DNA from: a virus | IMG/VR virus record: IMGVR_UViG_3300036466_000047 | Span: 1 to 20,213 of that record | DNA length: 20,213 nucleotides | Strand: one strand, 5' to 3' | In this document: positions 1 through 5,790 of the stretch, one piece after another | Position numbering within the stretch: position 1 is the first letter of the stretch | Layout of the letters: the number at the start of each line of letters is the position of its first letter | Program-made: the position numbers and the translations under genes | Notes under the pieces: generated by a model | Databases searched by the model: none | What the model was told of the DNA's origin: nothing | What the model saw: the letters and a program-made list of their open reading frames with translations, nothing else

Positions 1-1815
1 TCTTATACAGATTAGTTGATTCTTTTGCATTTCTTCTGTTAAGTTAATGTTATTGCTACAATCCTTTTTAAGCATCAATTCCATATAAGTGTTTTGTTTT
101 AATTTATTAACTCTATTTAAGATTCCTGTTGCTATGCTCATTTTTGTTCCTTGGTCTTTATCATCTAATTCTTCTAAAGTGTAAATGTATTCTTCTAAAT
201 TATTCATTTGTTCATCTGGAATCTTATCTATATATTCGTGTCTTAGTTTGTGGCTTTGTAATACGTTAAAAACATCCTTTATAGGCCCATCTGAAATAAA
301 CACTACAACTGCTGCTGCTTCTAAGAATCTTTCCATTCTTGCTCTTAATTCTGAATTATCGTTATTAATGGAGTTAATCAATGTCATAAGTTGACTTGTT
401 TTAGCTTTAGCACATCTGTAAACCTCAAATACATTATTGCTATTAGGAGTTACCTCGTTATACCCTAATCCTTGTAATTTATCAAAGTCGCTACAATCAA
501 TATTTAATACATTTTTTACTACACTTGATACGTCATCTGATAACTCACAATTCCCACAAAAGTCAAAGATTATAGTACATTCTTTGTTGTTTAGAGTGTC
601 ATTTGCTATGTTAGAAAATAAAGTTGTTTTCCCTGCTCTAGTAGGACCTATAACTGTTAGCGTTAAGAATCTGTACTCTTTATCCTCTGAAAGATACCCT
701 TGTTGTACTTTGCCTTTATAAGTATTATCTCCTACGCATATAACCCCTTTTTGTAATTCTTTTGGCACTTCTGATTCGTGAGTGTCTATCTTTTCTATCA
801 TGTTGTAATCGTCAAGTAATTCTCTGCCGGGTAATGCTATAAGATTCTGAATTTCCTTAGTAGACATTTTGTTAAGCTCTGTACCTATGTTAAGCCTATT
901 AAAGTTAATATCTCCTTTATGAGCTTTATAAGTCAACTGATTATCTTCTGATATACTTTTAAATCCTTCGCATACTGATACAGCATTATTGTATTTTCTA
1001 GTTCTATCTTCGCTTTCTGATAAGACTACTATCTGTGTGCCTACTACTGTATCATCTTTCTTTTTAATAGTGTTTTCAGAGAGCTTATTCTTGCCATACT
1101 GAATAAATAATAAATCTCTGATGTCTTGGTTGCTTTCTTTGTTATTTCCTCCTAAATCGCACAATATGTCTGTTAGGATATTGATAACTTCTAAGACTAT
1201 TGTTGCTACAAATTTAAAAGCATAAGTTACATTCATTTTTTCTTTATCTAAAGGATAGTTATTTTTAGATTTAGTTAGAGTTCTTTCGTGTTCTGCTCTC
1301 CATGTGTATTGAGTAATAGGTATAAAATTATAAAAGATTCCCACGCGATCTAAATCTTCCATGACATTAATTACATTTAATGCGCTACTCAATAGAGTAT
1401 TAGTTCTTTTATCTGTTGCTAAGGATAAACCATCTTCTTTACTGTATTGTAGTTTATATTTCTTGCAATCCTCTTTAAATATAGGAATAGATTCTACTTT
1501 TTTTATGGTGATTCCTTTCCATGTGTCGCCTATTTTTTCTTTTAATAAGTTCAGGTAGACTTCCGGAACGATAAAATAAAACTCTGTCTTTTGTTTTTCT
1601 ATATAAATGTAGTAACTTATTTTCGTTGGACAATTGAATCTTATTTGTTTTTCATGTTTCACTATTCGTTGAGTGAAATCTCTGTATATTGATGCTATGA
1701 CCTTTGCTATCTTATCCGAATTATAGTTTCTTATTGAGTTGTTGGGTATCAACTTTAAATATGTGTATGTAGGCTTTATTATTTGAAAATATTCTTTTAA
1801 TTTAATGGTTTTCAT
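1..1815 (-). CDS. HerA/VirB4/TraG-type P-loop ATPase, C-terminus beyond the window
   Basis: A reading frame opens with ATG at 1815 (GGAAGTG ribosome site; ATGA overlap with the upstream small membrane gene) and stays open to base 1, so at least 605 residues are present and the C-terminus is missing. The P-loop GPTRAGKTT lies at about residues 390-398 (bases 622-648). It is followed by TIIFDFCGN near residue 418, the position of the beta-strand 'D-x-x-G' motif after the P-loop in HerA/VirB4/TraC-like motors. The first ~380 residues have no recognisable motif and resemble the long N-terminal part of type IV secretion ATPases. The true Walker B would be downstream of the visible part. The gene follows two pilin-like membrane genes in the same operon, so a role at the membrane in DNA or protein transfer is inferred. 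A plain FtsK/TcpA-like translocase is the main alternative. Superfamily call is fairly sure; the subfamily is not. Confidence 0.6.
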   Translation of the reverse strand, partial: MKTIKLKEYFQIIKPTYTYLKLIPNNSIRNYNSDKIAKVIASIYRDFTQRIVKHEKQIRFNCPTKISYYIYIEKQKTEFYFIVPEVYLNLLKEKIGDTWKGITIKKVESIPIFKEDCKKYKLQYSKEDGLSLATDKRTNTLLSSALNVINVMEDLDRVGIFYNFIPITQYTWRAEHERTLTKSKNNYPLDKEKMNVTYAFKFVATIVLEVINILTDILCDLGGNNKESNQDIRDLLFIQYGKNKLSENTIKKKDDTVVGTQIVVLSESEDRTRKYNNAVSVCEGFKSISEDNQLTYKAHKGDINFNRLNIGTELNKMSTKEIQNLIALPGRELLDDYNMIEKIDTHESEVPKELQKGVICVGDNTYKGKVQQGYLSEDKEYRFLTLTVIGPTRAGKTTLFSNIANDTLNNKECTIIFDFCGNCELSDDVSSVVKNVLNIDCSDFDKLQGLGYNEVTPNSNNVFEVYRCAKAKTSQLMTLINSINNDNSELRARMERFLEAAAVVVFISDGPIKDVFNVLQSHKLRHEYIDKIPDEQMNNLEEYIYTLEELDDKDQGTKMSIATGILNRVNKLKQNTYMELMLKKDCSNNINLTEEMQKNQLICIR

Positions 1816-2009
1816 ATGGCACTTCCTATCCCTAGTAACAAAACATATATGACTATTGTCCCTAGTGATATTTGCATAAACCTTCCTGCATTTGTAACAG
1901 CATACAAAATCATTGAGCACACACATATGATTGATGCTATCCAGTAACCTGTATTTTTAACTACTTCTAATATATAAATAAAGAAATTACCTATCAGATT
2001 AGCAATCAT
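1812..2009 (-). CDS. small two-helix membrane protein, pilin-like paralogue
   Basis: A 65-residue protein with two hydrophobic segments (about residues 5-37 and 46-64) and almost no soluble part. It starts with ATG directly after the TAA of the preceding gene, with AAGGAGTG eight bases upstream, and its TGA overlaps the ATG of the ATPase gene. The stretch VVKNTGYWI matches VVRRIGYWI in the preceding gene, and both are followed by a short polar turn and a second helix, so the two look like paralogues. The size and topology fit TrbC/VirB2- or VirB3-like components of type IV secretion systems. No signal peptide is evident, unlike its neighbour. Function is inferred from shape and position only. 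Confidence 0.5.
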   Translation of the reverse strand: MIANLIGNFFIYILEVVKNTGYWIASIICVCSMILYAVTNAGRFMQISLGTIVIYVLLLGIGSAI

Positions 2010-2303
2010 TTAAAACACTCCTTCGACTAATCTTAGAGCATAAGGTAAAAAGAATAACGTTCCGTAAAGAATTACATATAGCATAACAGTTCTACCTATC
2101 GCGTGTACGTCACCTTTCATGCCTTGACCTATGATGTCACTTAAACCCTTGACTAGAATTATCCAATAGCCGATACGCCTAACCACTAATAAAATTCTAT
2201 TTCCTGCTGCATCAACCTTGCCTAAATCGGCAGCAAAACATACGTCAGTAAAAACCATAATTAACAACAATACCAATATAAGAATAACGCTTTTACGTTT
2301 CAA
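2010..2303 (-). CDS. TrbC/VirB2-like pilin-type membrane protein with signal peptide
   Basis: A 97-residue protein translated from a TTG start (2303) with an excellent AGGAGG site seven bases upstream; no suitable ATG exists at the start. Residues 1-25 form a typical signal peptide (basic MKRK, leucine/isoleucine-rich core, cleavage likely after CFA-A). The mature part (about 72 residues) has two membrane-spanning helices separated by a short loop GMKGDVHAIGR. Signal peptide plus two helices is the layout of TrbC/VirB2 major pilin subunits of type IV secretion systems. It heads the operon that goes on to the second small membrane protein and the ATPase. Its mRNA leader seems to start near 2397, inside the oppositely oriented small hydrophobic frame. 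A non-pilin membrane role cannot be excluded. Confidence 0.5.
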   Translation of the reverse strand: MKRKSVILILVLLLIMVFTDVCFAADLGKVDAAGNRILLVVRRIGYWIILVKGLSDIIGQGMKGDVHAIGRTVMLYVILYGTLFFLPYALRLVEGVF

Positions 2304-2322
2304 TTTAATTCCTCCTATAAAT
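2293..2322 (+). promoter_or_regulatory. possible promoter of the small + strand unit
   Basis: TTTACG (2293-2298) and TATAAA (about 2317-2322) are separated by 18 bases on the + strand, upstream of the tiny hydrophobic frame and the structured RNA. The boxes are imperfect and the region is AT-rich, so chance is a real possibility. The downstream + strand terminator makes some + strand promoter in this area likely. Confidence 0.25.
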
Positions 2323-2364
2323 TTTTATAAATTGCACATACTAATAATGAAAGGAAGTGATCTC

Positions 2365-2424
2365 ATGGTTGCATTCGGCATCGGACTAGTTGTAGCATCA
2401 TATATTATAGAAATTTTTGGTTAA
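2365..2424 (+). CDS. 19-residue hydrophobic peptide, type I toxin/holin-like
   Basis: ATG at 2365 follows AAAGGAAGTGATCTC, a good ribosome site that starts translation here rather than at the upstream in-frame ATG (2347). The product is MVAFGIGLVVASYIIEIFG: a single hydrophobic helix with an acidic residue near the end. Short one-helix peptides behind this kind of ribosome site are typical of type I toxins and the small 'holin-like toxin' family in Firmicutes. The frame is on the + strand, opposite the leader of the pilin/ATPase operon. It is followed 40 bases later by a structured RNA and terminator. The peptide is very short and no family match can be confirmed by eye, so chance is possible. 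Confidence 0.35.
   Translation: MVAFGIGLVVASYIIEIFG
2404..2409 (-). promoter_or_regulatory. possible -10 box for the pilin/ATPase operon
   Basis: A perfect TATAAT on the - strand lies about 100 bases before the TTG start at 2303. No convincing TTGACA-like box lies 16-18 bases upstream, so the site is only suggestive. A transcript from here would be antisense to the small + strand frame at 2365-2424. Confidence 0.25.
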
Positions 2425-2463
2425 TTTGATAGTACGTGCATTTTTTTAAATTTTAAATCATAT

Positions 2464-2553
2464 GCTGTAGTGTAGCGGATTCAGCGAGAGCGAAGAAGCA
2501 CACATCAGCTCTTGGGATAACTATAGCCTTTAGCCAGGTTATAGTTATTTTTT
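2464..2553 (+). ncRNA. structured small RNA or structured 3' untranslated region
   Basis: Bases 2464-2509 fold into one long imperfect hairpin: GCTG/CAGC (2464-2467 with 2506-2509), GTGT/ACAC (2470-2473 with 2500-2503), GC/GC, TTC/GAA (2480-2482 with 2492-2494) and GC/GC closing a GAGA tetraloop (2486-2489). The 3x3 internal loop GGA/GAA would form consecutive purine G-A mismatches. GAGA is a GNRA loop only on the + strand, and the following terminator has its T-run only on the + strand, so the RNA is read rightward. An alternative pairing of CGAGAGC (2485-2491) with GCTCTTG (2508-2514) would compete. I do not recognise the family. It could be the 3' part of the small-peptide mRNA or an independent regulator. 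Confidence 0.45.
2517..2553 (+). terminator. intrinsic terminator of the small + strand unit
   Basis: ATAACTATAGCC (2517-2528) pairs with GGTTATAGTTAT (2537-2548) in a 12-pair stem with one G-T pair and an eight-base loop, followed by a T-run (2548-2553). The T-run is only on the + strand side. It ends just at the 3' end of the convergent parR gene. Confidence 0.8.
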
Positions 2554-2770
2554 ATTCAAACATAGTGCTTATAGCTTCTTGTATATCGTTACTGCTTCCG
2601 ATTCCAGCATACTGTTTTATGAGCTTTATAATTTCTTCTTTATCTAACACAGTTTCTTTTTTCATATCTCTTTTCATGAGTTCAACAATGTACCGACTTT
2701 TATTGTATTGAGATTCTAAGTGTTCTAAGACATCACGATCTTTATCCTGGATATAAAAATTAACTCTCAT
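2552..2770 (-). CDS. parR: ParR-like ribbon-helix-helix partition adaptor
   Basis: A 72-residue protein whose ATG overlaps the parM stop (ATGA at 2767-2770), so it is translationally coupled to parM. It begins with a short beta-strand-like stretch (MRVNFYI) followed by two helices (VLEHLESQ and SRYIVELMKRDM), the pattern of a ribbon-helix-helix DNA-binding fold. A charged C-terminal tail ends in a hydrophobic helix (SNDIQEAISTMF) that could bind the ParM filament tip. Position directly downstream of an actin-like ParM is the main evidence for the ParR role, which is to bind centromere repeats and link plasmid DNA to the filament. Sequence alone would only support 'small RHH-like protein'. Confidence 0.6.
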   Translation of the reverse strand: MRVNFYIQDKDRDVLEHLESQYNKSRYIVELMKRDMKKETVLDKEEIIKLIKQYAGIGSSNDIQEAISTMFE

Positions 2771-3645
2771 TTCATCACCTTACCTATATTATAAATTCCA
2801 GTTACATTATCAAACACAGGGTTTGCCGATACTTTAAAGTTGTTGTAATAAAAATTAATTGTATCTTGTAAACGTAGTATTCCTCCACCTATTCCCAACA
2901 TTTTTAGAGTCTCAACCGACCAATTCTTTGTTATCATTTCTCTTGTTAATGTCTCGAAATATTCTTCGTATACGCTTTGAATAACTGTGTTACAATCAAT
3001 TCCTTTGATTCCATCTTGCATAATGTAGGGAATTTCATAGTCTTGGATATTCAGTAAGTATTTTTTGTTTAAAGCTGTTTTGATTCTGTTTTCAAGTATT
3101 TTTGTTCCTAAATTAATAGTGAACATTGATTCCTTTATTGGCTTTAGATTTTCCACTATACATCCATCAATTGTTAACCCTCCAATATCTAATACAGCTA
3201 CCATTTTTTCTTTGTGCTCCGATATGTTGTTGGCGTAAAGAGCTGCTAACCCTTGTGGAATTATTGAGCATTTTTTAATGTTAATTTTCTTTAGCTTACC
3301 ATTATGTCTAATTACTTCTGTTTTGCTCATGAGGGCTTTAAATTCATCTCTAAAATCGTCATTATAATAATGAATAAGTGGTAAGTCTAAGATTAAATTA
3401 AAATCTTCTTCATCTTCTGTTTGTTCTGCTAAAGCTCTAAGAGTACATAGCTTATGCACATAACCTTGTGTTTTGTTGTTGAGTAAATCGTCTTTACCTT
3501 CGCCTATCGTGTAAGTTTCTCCTTCGTAACTTATTGTATTGTTTTCATCAGTAGCTTTTTGTATTTTGCTTTGGAATTTATACATTCTATCTTCTGTTTT
3601 CACCTTTGTCTCGTAATATCCGTTGTCAATAGCACACAATTTCAT
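2767..3645 (-). CDS. parM: actin-like ParM plasmid segregation ATPase
   Basis: A 292-residue protein of the actin/ParM family, which forms filaments that push or pull low-copy plasmids to daughter cells. The nucleotide-binding signatures are visible: phosphate-1 DNGYYETK (residues 7-14), phosphate-2 DIGGLTID (153-160) and the adenosine motif GIGGG (251-255). Length is close to ParM/Alp proteins (about 290-320). The ATG at 3645 is chosen because AAAGGAG lies upstream (11-base spacing) and the protein then begins MKLCAIDNG as in the family; the GTG four codons earlier sits on top of the ribosome site. It forms an operon with the RHH gene at its 3' end. Its presence beside phage late genes points to plasmid-like maintenance of the element. 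Confidence 0.85.
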   Translation of the reverse strand: MKLCAIDNGYYETKVKTEDRMYKFQSKIQKATDENNTISYEGETYTIGEGKDDLLNNKTQGYVHKLCTLRALAEQTEDEEDFNLILDLPLIHYYNDDFRDEFKALMSKTEVIRHNGKLKKINIKKCSIIPQGLAALYANNISEHKEKMVAVLDIGGLTIDGCIVENLKPIKESMFTINLGTKILENRIKTALNKKYLLNIQDYEIPYIMQDGIKGIDCNTVIQSVYEEYFETLTREMITKNWSVETLKMLGIGGGILRLQDTINFYYNNFKVSANPVFDNVTGIYNIGKVMK

Positions 3646-3704
3646 ATTAATACACACTCCTTTTATAATTTAGGTATTTAATTTTGTGTAGTTATACTTA
3701 CAAT

Positions 3705-3720
3705 GTATGTCAGTATGTCA
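3705..3720 (-). promoter_or_regulatory. tandem 8-bp repeat upstream of parM, possible operator/centromere
   Basis: GTATGTCA occurs twice head to tail (TGACATAC twice on the - strand) about 60 bases before the parM start, in the gap between parM and the divergent repressor gene. TATAAC follows toward parM and could be a -10 box. ParR-type proteins bind short direct repeats upstream of parM, and the XRE regulator could also act here. Only two copies are seen, so this may be a small operator and not a full centromere. Confidence 0.35.
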
Positions 3721-3793
3721 TAAATAATGCCTGTCTTAAATAAAAAAAGGAAAAAATATTTTTATATTGAATATTATTTTAGAGGTGATGCGA

Positions 3794-3994
3794 ATGAAAA
3801 ACAGATTTTTAGAGATAAGATTATCTAAAGGATATAAGTTTCAAAAAGATTTTGCTAAATATTTAGGAATAAGTCAATATCAATATACTAGATATGAAAA
3901 TAACGAAAGGCAACCTTCGCTGGAAGTGCTTTTAAAGATATGTGATAAATTAGATATGGATATAAGAGATATTTACGCAATAAAAAAAGAGTAG
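3794..3994 (+). CDS. Cro/C1-type helix-turn-helix regulator
   Basis: A 66-residue protein that is almost wholly one XRE/Cro-C1 helix-turn-helix domain: FQKDFAKYLGISQYQYTRYE is the turn and recognition helix region, followed by the usual LEVLLKICDKLDM helix. The start at 3794 is chosen over an earlier ATG because AGAGGTGATG lies immediately before it. It is the only clear rightward protein gene besides the tiny peptide, and is divergent from parMR. It may control parMR, its own gene or the phage state, but it is short for a full CI-like repressor with a dimerisation domain. Its last bases form part of the terminator stem that ends the convergent late operon. Confidence 0.8.
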   Translation: MKNRFLEIRLSKGYKFQKDFAKYLGISQYQYTRYENNERQPSLEVLLKICDKLDMDIRDIYAIKKE

Positions 3995-4007
3995 GTTCCC
4001 CTACTCT
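3982..4007 (-). terminator. intrinsic terminator of the leftward late operon
   Basis: On the - strand AGAGTAGG pairs perfectly with CCTACTCT (4007-4000 with 3995-3988) around a GGAA loop, followed at once by a T-run (3987-3982). It overlaps the 3' end of the repressor gene. It is the first strong stop after the lysis genes, so it should end the whole structural/lysis transcript. Confidence 0.8.
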
Positions 4008-4127
4008 AATTTCGACGCTCTAATTTTACCTAGATTTAATTTTATTTGTGCAAATGATACATTGTAGTCTTTTTAGATTAACTTTTAACCTCGCAAATTC
4101 CAATAGCTTCTAGGATTGCACTGCGTA
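4008..4127. other. short non-coding stretch with a 9-bp direct repeat
   Basis: The 120 bases between the last lysis gene and its terminator hold no convincing reading frame. CTCTAATTT recurs at 4004-4012 and 4018-4026. An attachment site would be a reasonable thing to look for here, but no integrase is seen and the repeat is too short and AT-rich to call one. Confidence 0.3.
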
Positions 4128-4859
4128 TTACCTTGCATATATTATATTGTTTTGCTTTTGGTAAATGTTATATTTGTATTTTGGTGTATTGATCGCTGCT
4201 ATATGTCCACCATCTAGCATGATTGCAAACTTTAATCCTAGTTTATTTATAGCCCAATCTTTAAATTGAGGTCCGTTACATTTCTTATAAAGTAAAGCGA
4301 TTTCGTTTTCTTCTGTTATGCCTATACCTGTATGCCCTGTGCTTCTTAAAACGTCTGAATAAGCTCCTGTGAATCCTTCTGCTGTTGGGTTGTAGTTATG
4401 TAGCCCTACGCCACTTACAGCCCACTCAATGTCGCTTATTAAGTCATATGGTATACTTATAGCCCTTATAGCTCCTAACACTCCATGATGTGTTTTGTAA
4501 AGAATAGTTTCAGGTTGTTTTAGCCAGGCATGAGAAGATGAATTATTAATAACTTTACCTTCCGACACTAGCACGCTTATAGCTTTACTATTCCATTGAA
4601 AAACCCCACTAATAGAGTAGGGTATATCTTTAACCGCTCTTTTGTTTTGGGAATAATCTATTTCTATGTTTTTAGTGTATATAACAATACCCCCAAAGAA
4701 TTTCTCCTCATAGGGGTATTCTACTTCTGCAAACTGTCTATATAGGCTATCTATTGTTTGTGGTCCTATAATTCCGTCAGGGTAAGCGTTTATTCCTTTC
4801 TGAATACCTTTTATCTTATCAAGTAAATCTTTGTCTGTAGGCTTAAATATGTTACTCAT
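4128..4859 (-). CDS. peptidoglycan-binding / phosphodiester glycosidase-like lysis protein
   Basis: A 243-residue protein counted from ATG 4859, chosen because AGAGGTGAT lies just upstream and the gene then begins four bases after the M15 peptidase stop. Residues 14-42 (IQKGINAYPDGIIGPQTIDS) look like a single peptidoglycan-binding-1 repeat with its D-G-I-x-G-P turn. Residues 55-225 resemble the phosphodiester glycosidase (NAGPA, DUF2233) fold: the core strands carry RSTGHTGIGI (172-181) and the LDGGH motif (215-219), where the family usually has R-x-x-x-G and D-G-G-G/S. There is no signal peptide, so export would need the holin. Acting on wall teichoic acid or other sugar-phosphate bonds is inference from the family. 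It closes the lysis cassette. Confidence 0.6.
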   Translation of the reverse strand: MSNIFKPTDKDLLDKIKGIQKGINAYPDGIIGPQTIDSLYRQFAEVEYPYEEKFFGGIVIYTKNIEIDYSQNKRAVKDIPYSISGVFQWNSKAISVLVSEGKVINNSSSHAWLKQPETILYKTHHGVLGAIRAISIPYDLISDIEWAVSGVGLHNYNPTAEGFTGAYSDVLRSTGHTGIGITEENEIALLYKKCNGPQFKDWAINKLGLKFAIMLDGGHIAAINTPKYKYNIYQKQNNIIYAR

Positions 4860-4863
4860 AATA

Positions 4864-5307
4864 TCACCTCTCATCCCATACAGTAAATTTATCCCTAAAT
4901 CTATCTATATGAAATCTTCCGTTTTTGTATCTGCCTATTCCTTTGTACTTCCGATATATTAAGTAAGTATATATATTGTCTAGTTGTTTATTTGTGGCAT
5001 CTATAACAAAGTCTAAACAATCAAATAAATATTGATGCTCACTTGCTGACGAGCCACCTATTTCTTTTCTAGCGTTATACTCTGGTGTTCTTCCTGCTGA
5101 TGTAATTGTAATTGGCAAACCATAAAGTATTCTTATATATTCTAAAGTATCTAAATCATATTGAGATACACAAGCTAAATCCAAACCATCATTTTTGTTT
5201 ACTAAAAATTCGTAAGCATAAAAGTTTTGCGATAATGCTTCTTTTTTATCTACAAGTCTTGATTCTATTGTGCCATCAAGCTTTTTAAGTAATAAAGTTA
5301 TTTTCAT
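4864..5307 (-). CDS. M15-type peptidase (L,D/D,D-peptidase) endolysin
   Basis: A 147-residue single-domain protein with the D-Ala-D-Ala carboxypeptidase-like layout of Peptidase_M15_3: SAGRTPEYN (residues 70-78), SASEHQYLFDCLDFV (87-101) and a late RFHIDRF (131-137). Expected zinc ligands are His91, an Asp around 96-99 and His133, with Asp135 nearby. It would cut peptide stems of the host wall at lysis. A GGGAGGTG site precedes ATG 5307. It lacks a cell-wall binding domain; the next gene supplies one separately. The His-to-Asp spacing is unusual: the best aligned Asp99 is eight residues after His91, whereas the family has seven. Confidence 0.8.
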   Translation of the reverse strand: MKITLLLKKLDGTIESRLVDKKEALSQNFYAYEFLVNKNDGLDLACVSQYDLDTLEYIRILYGLPITITSAGRTPEYNARKEIGGSSASEHQYLFDCLDFVIDATNKQLDNIYTYLIYRKYKGIGRYKNGRFHIDRFRDKFTVWDER

Positions 5308-5350
5308 ACTTCACCTCCCTAAATAGATTAGACATAGGACCACCGCCTTT

Positions 5351-5779
5351 CTAAACTTCTTCTTTATCAGCTCTATCTCTCATTTGTTGCAATAGACTTC
5401 TTAAAAAACTAGGTAACGCCACTTCCATTCTATCCATGTTTTCTAAGATGCTTATACCTTCATTCGCTATGTAGAAGAATATAACTGCCATGCGAATAGT
5501 TGCATCAAATTCAAATATTGTAATAGTAGAGCCTAACACACCATCAAGTAAAACTCCAATATAAACCACAACAAATATCATTACTTTTTTAATGATGCCT
5601 TTCATTCCGATTGAGCTAGAAAGTTTCCCCTGATACCCGCTAGCTATCATTCCTGTTAAGTAATCTATTATAACCATAGCAAAAAGCACTTTTAACCCCA
5701 TGTCCCAACCTCCAAATATTCCGCCTATAGCACCCCCTACTATTGCCAGTCCTGATTTTAAACTCGTTATTTTATCCAT
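5351..5779 (-). CDS. phage holin (Phage_holin_4 family)
   Basis: A 142-residue membrane protein counted from ATG 5779, which has AAAGGAG six bases upstream; the longer frame starts inside the previous gene. Hydrophobic segments lie at about residues 11-24, 29-46, 66-84 and 97-112. The stretch MVIIDYLTGMIAS (35-47) followed by a GMKGIIKK turn (58-65) and an ANEGISILENM segment (105-115) is characteristic of the phage holin family that includes toxin-secretion holins such as TcdE. The tail is charged and cytoplasmic. It would permeabilise the membrane and release the two lysins encoded immediately downstream. Confidence 0.85.
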   Translation of the reverse strand: MDKITSLKSGLAIVGGAIGGIFGGWDMGLKVLFAMVIIDYLTGMIASGYQGKLSSSIGMKGIIKKVMIFVVVYIGVLLDGVLGSTITIFEFDATIRMAVIFFYIANEGISILENMDRMEVALPSFLRSLLQQMRDRADKEEV

Positions 5780-5790
5780 GTTTTCTCCTT

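Noticed and set aside
547-570. IIFDF near residue 418 of the ATPase as Walker B
   Set aside because: It is only about 25 residues after the P-loop, which fits the second core strand of HerA/VirB4 motors; the true Walker B should be beyond the window.
185-721. Two + strand open frames near the left end
   Set aside because: They are antisense to the long ATPase frame, which has a clear P-loop, and have no start signals.
2218-2424. A 68-codon + strand frame including the tiny hydrophobic peptide
   Set aside because: Its upstream half is antisense to the pilin-like gene and lacks a ribosome site; only the last 19 codons from 2365 have one.
4004-4027. CTCTAATTT direct repeat as a phage attachment core
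   Set aside because: Nine AT-rich bases, no integrase and no tRNA-like sequence nearby; chance is sufficient.
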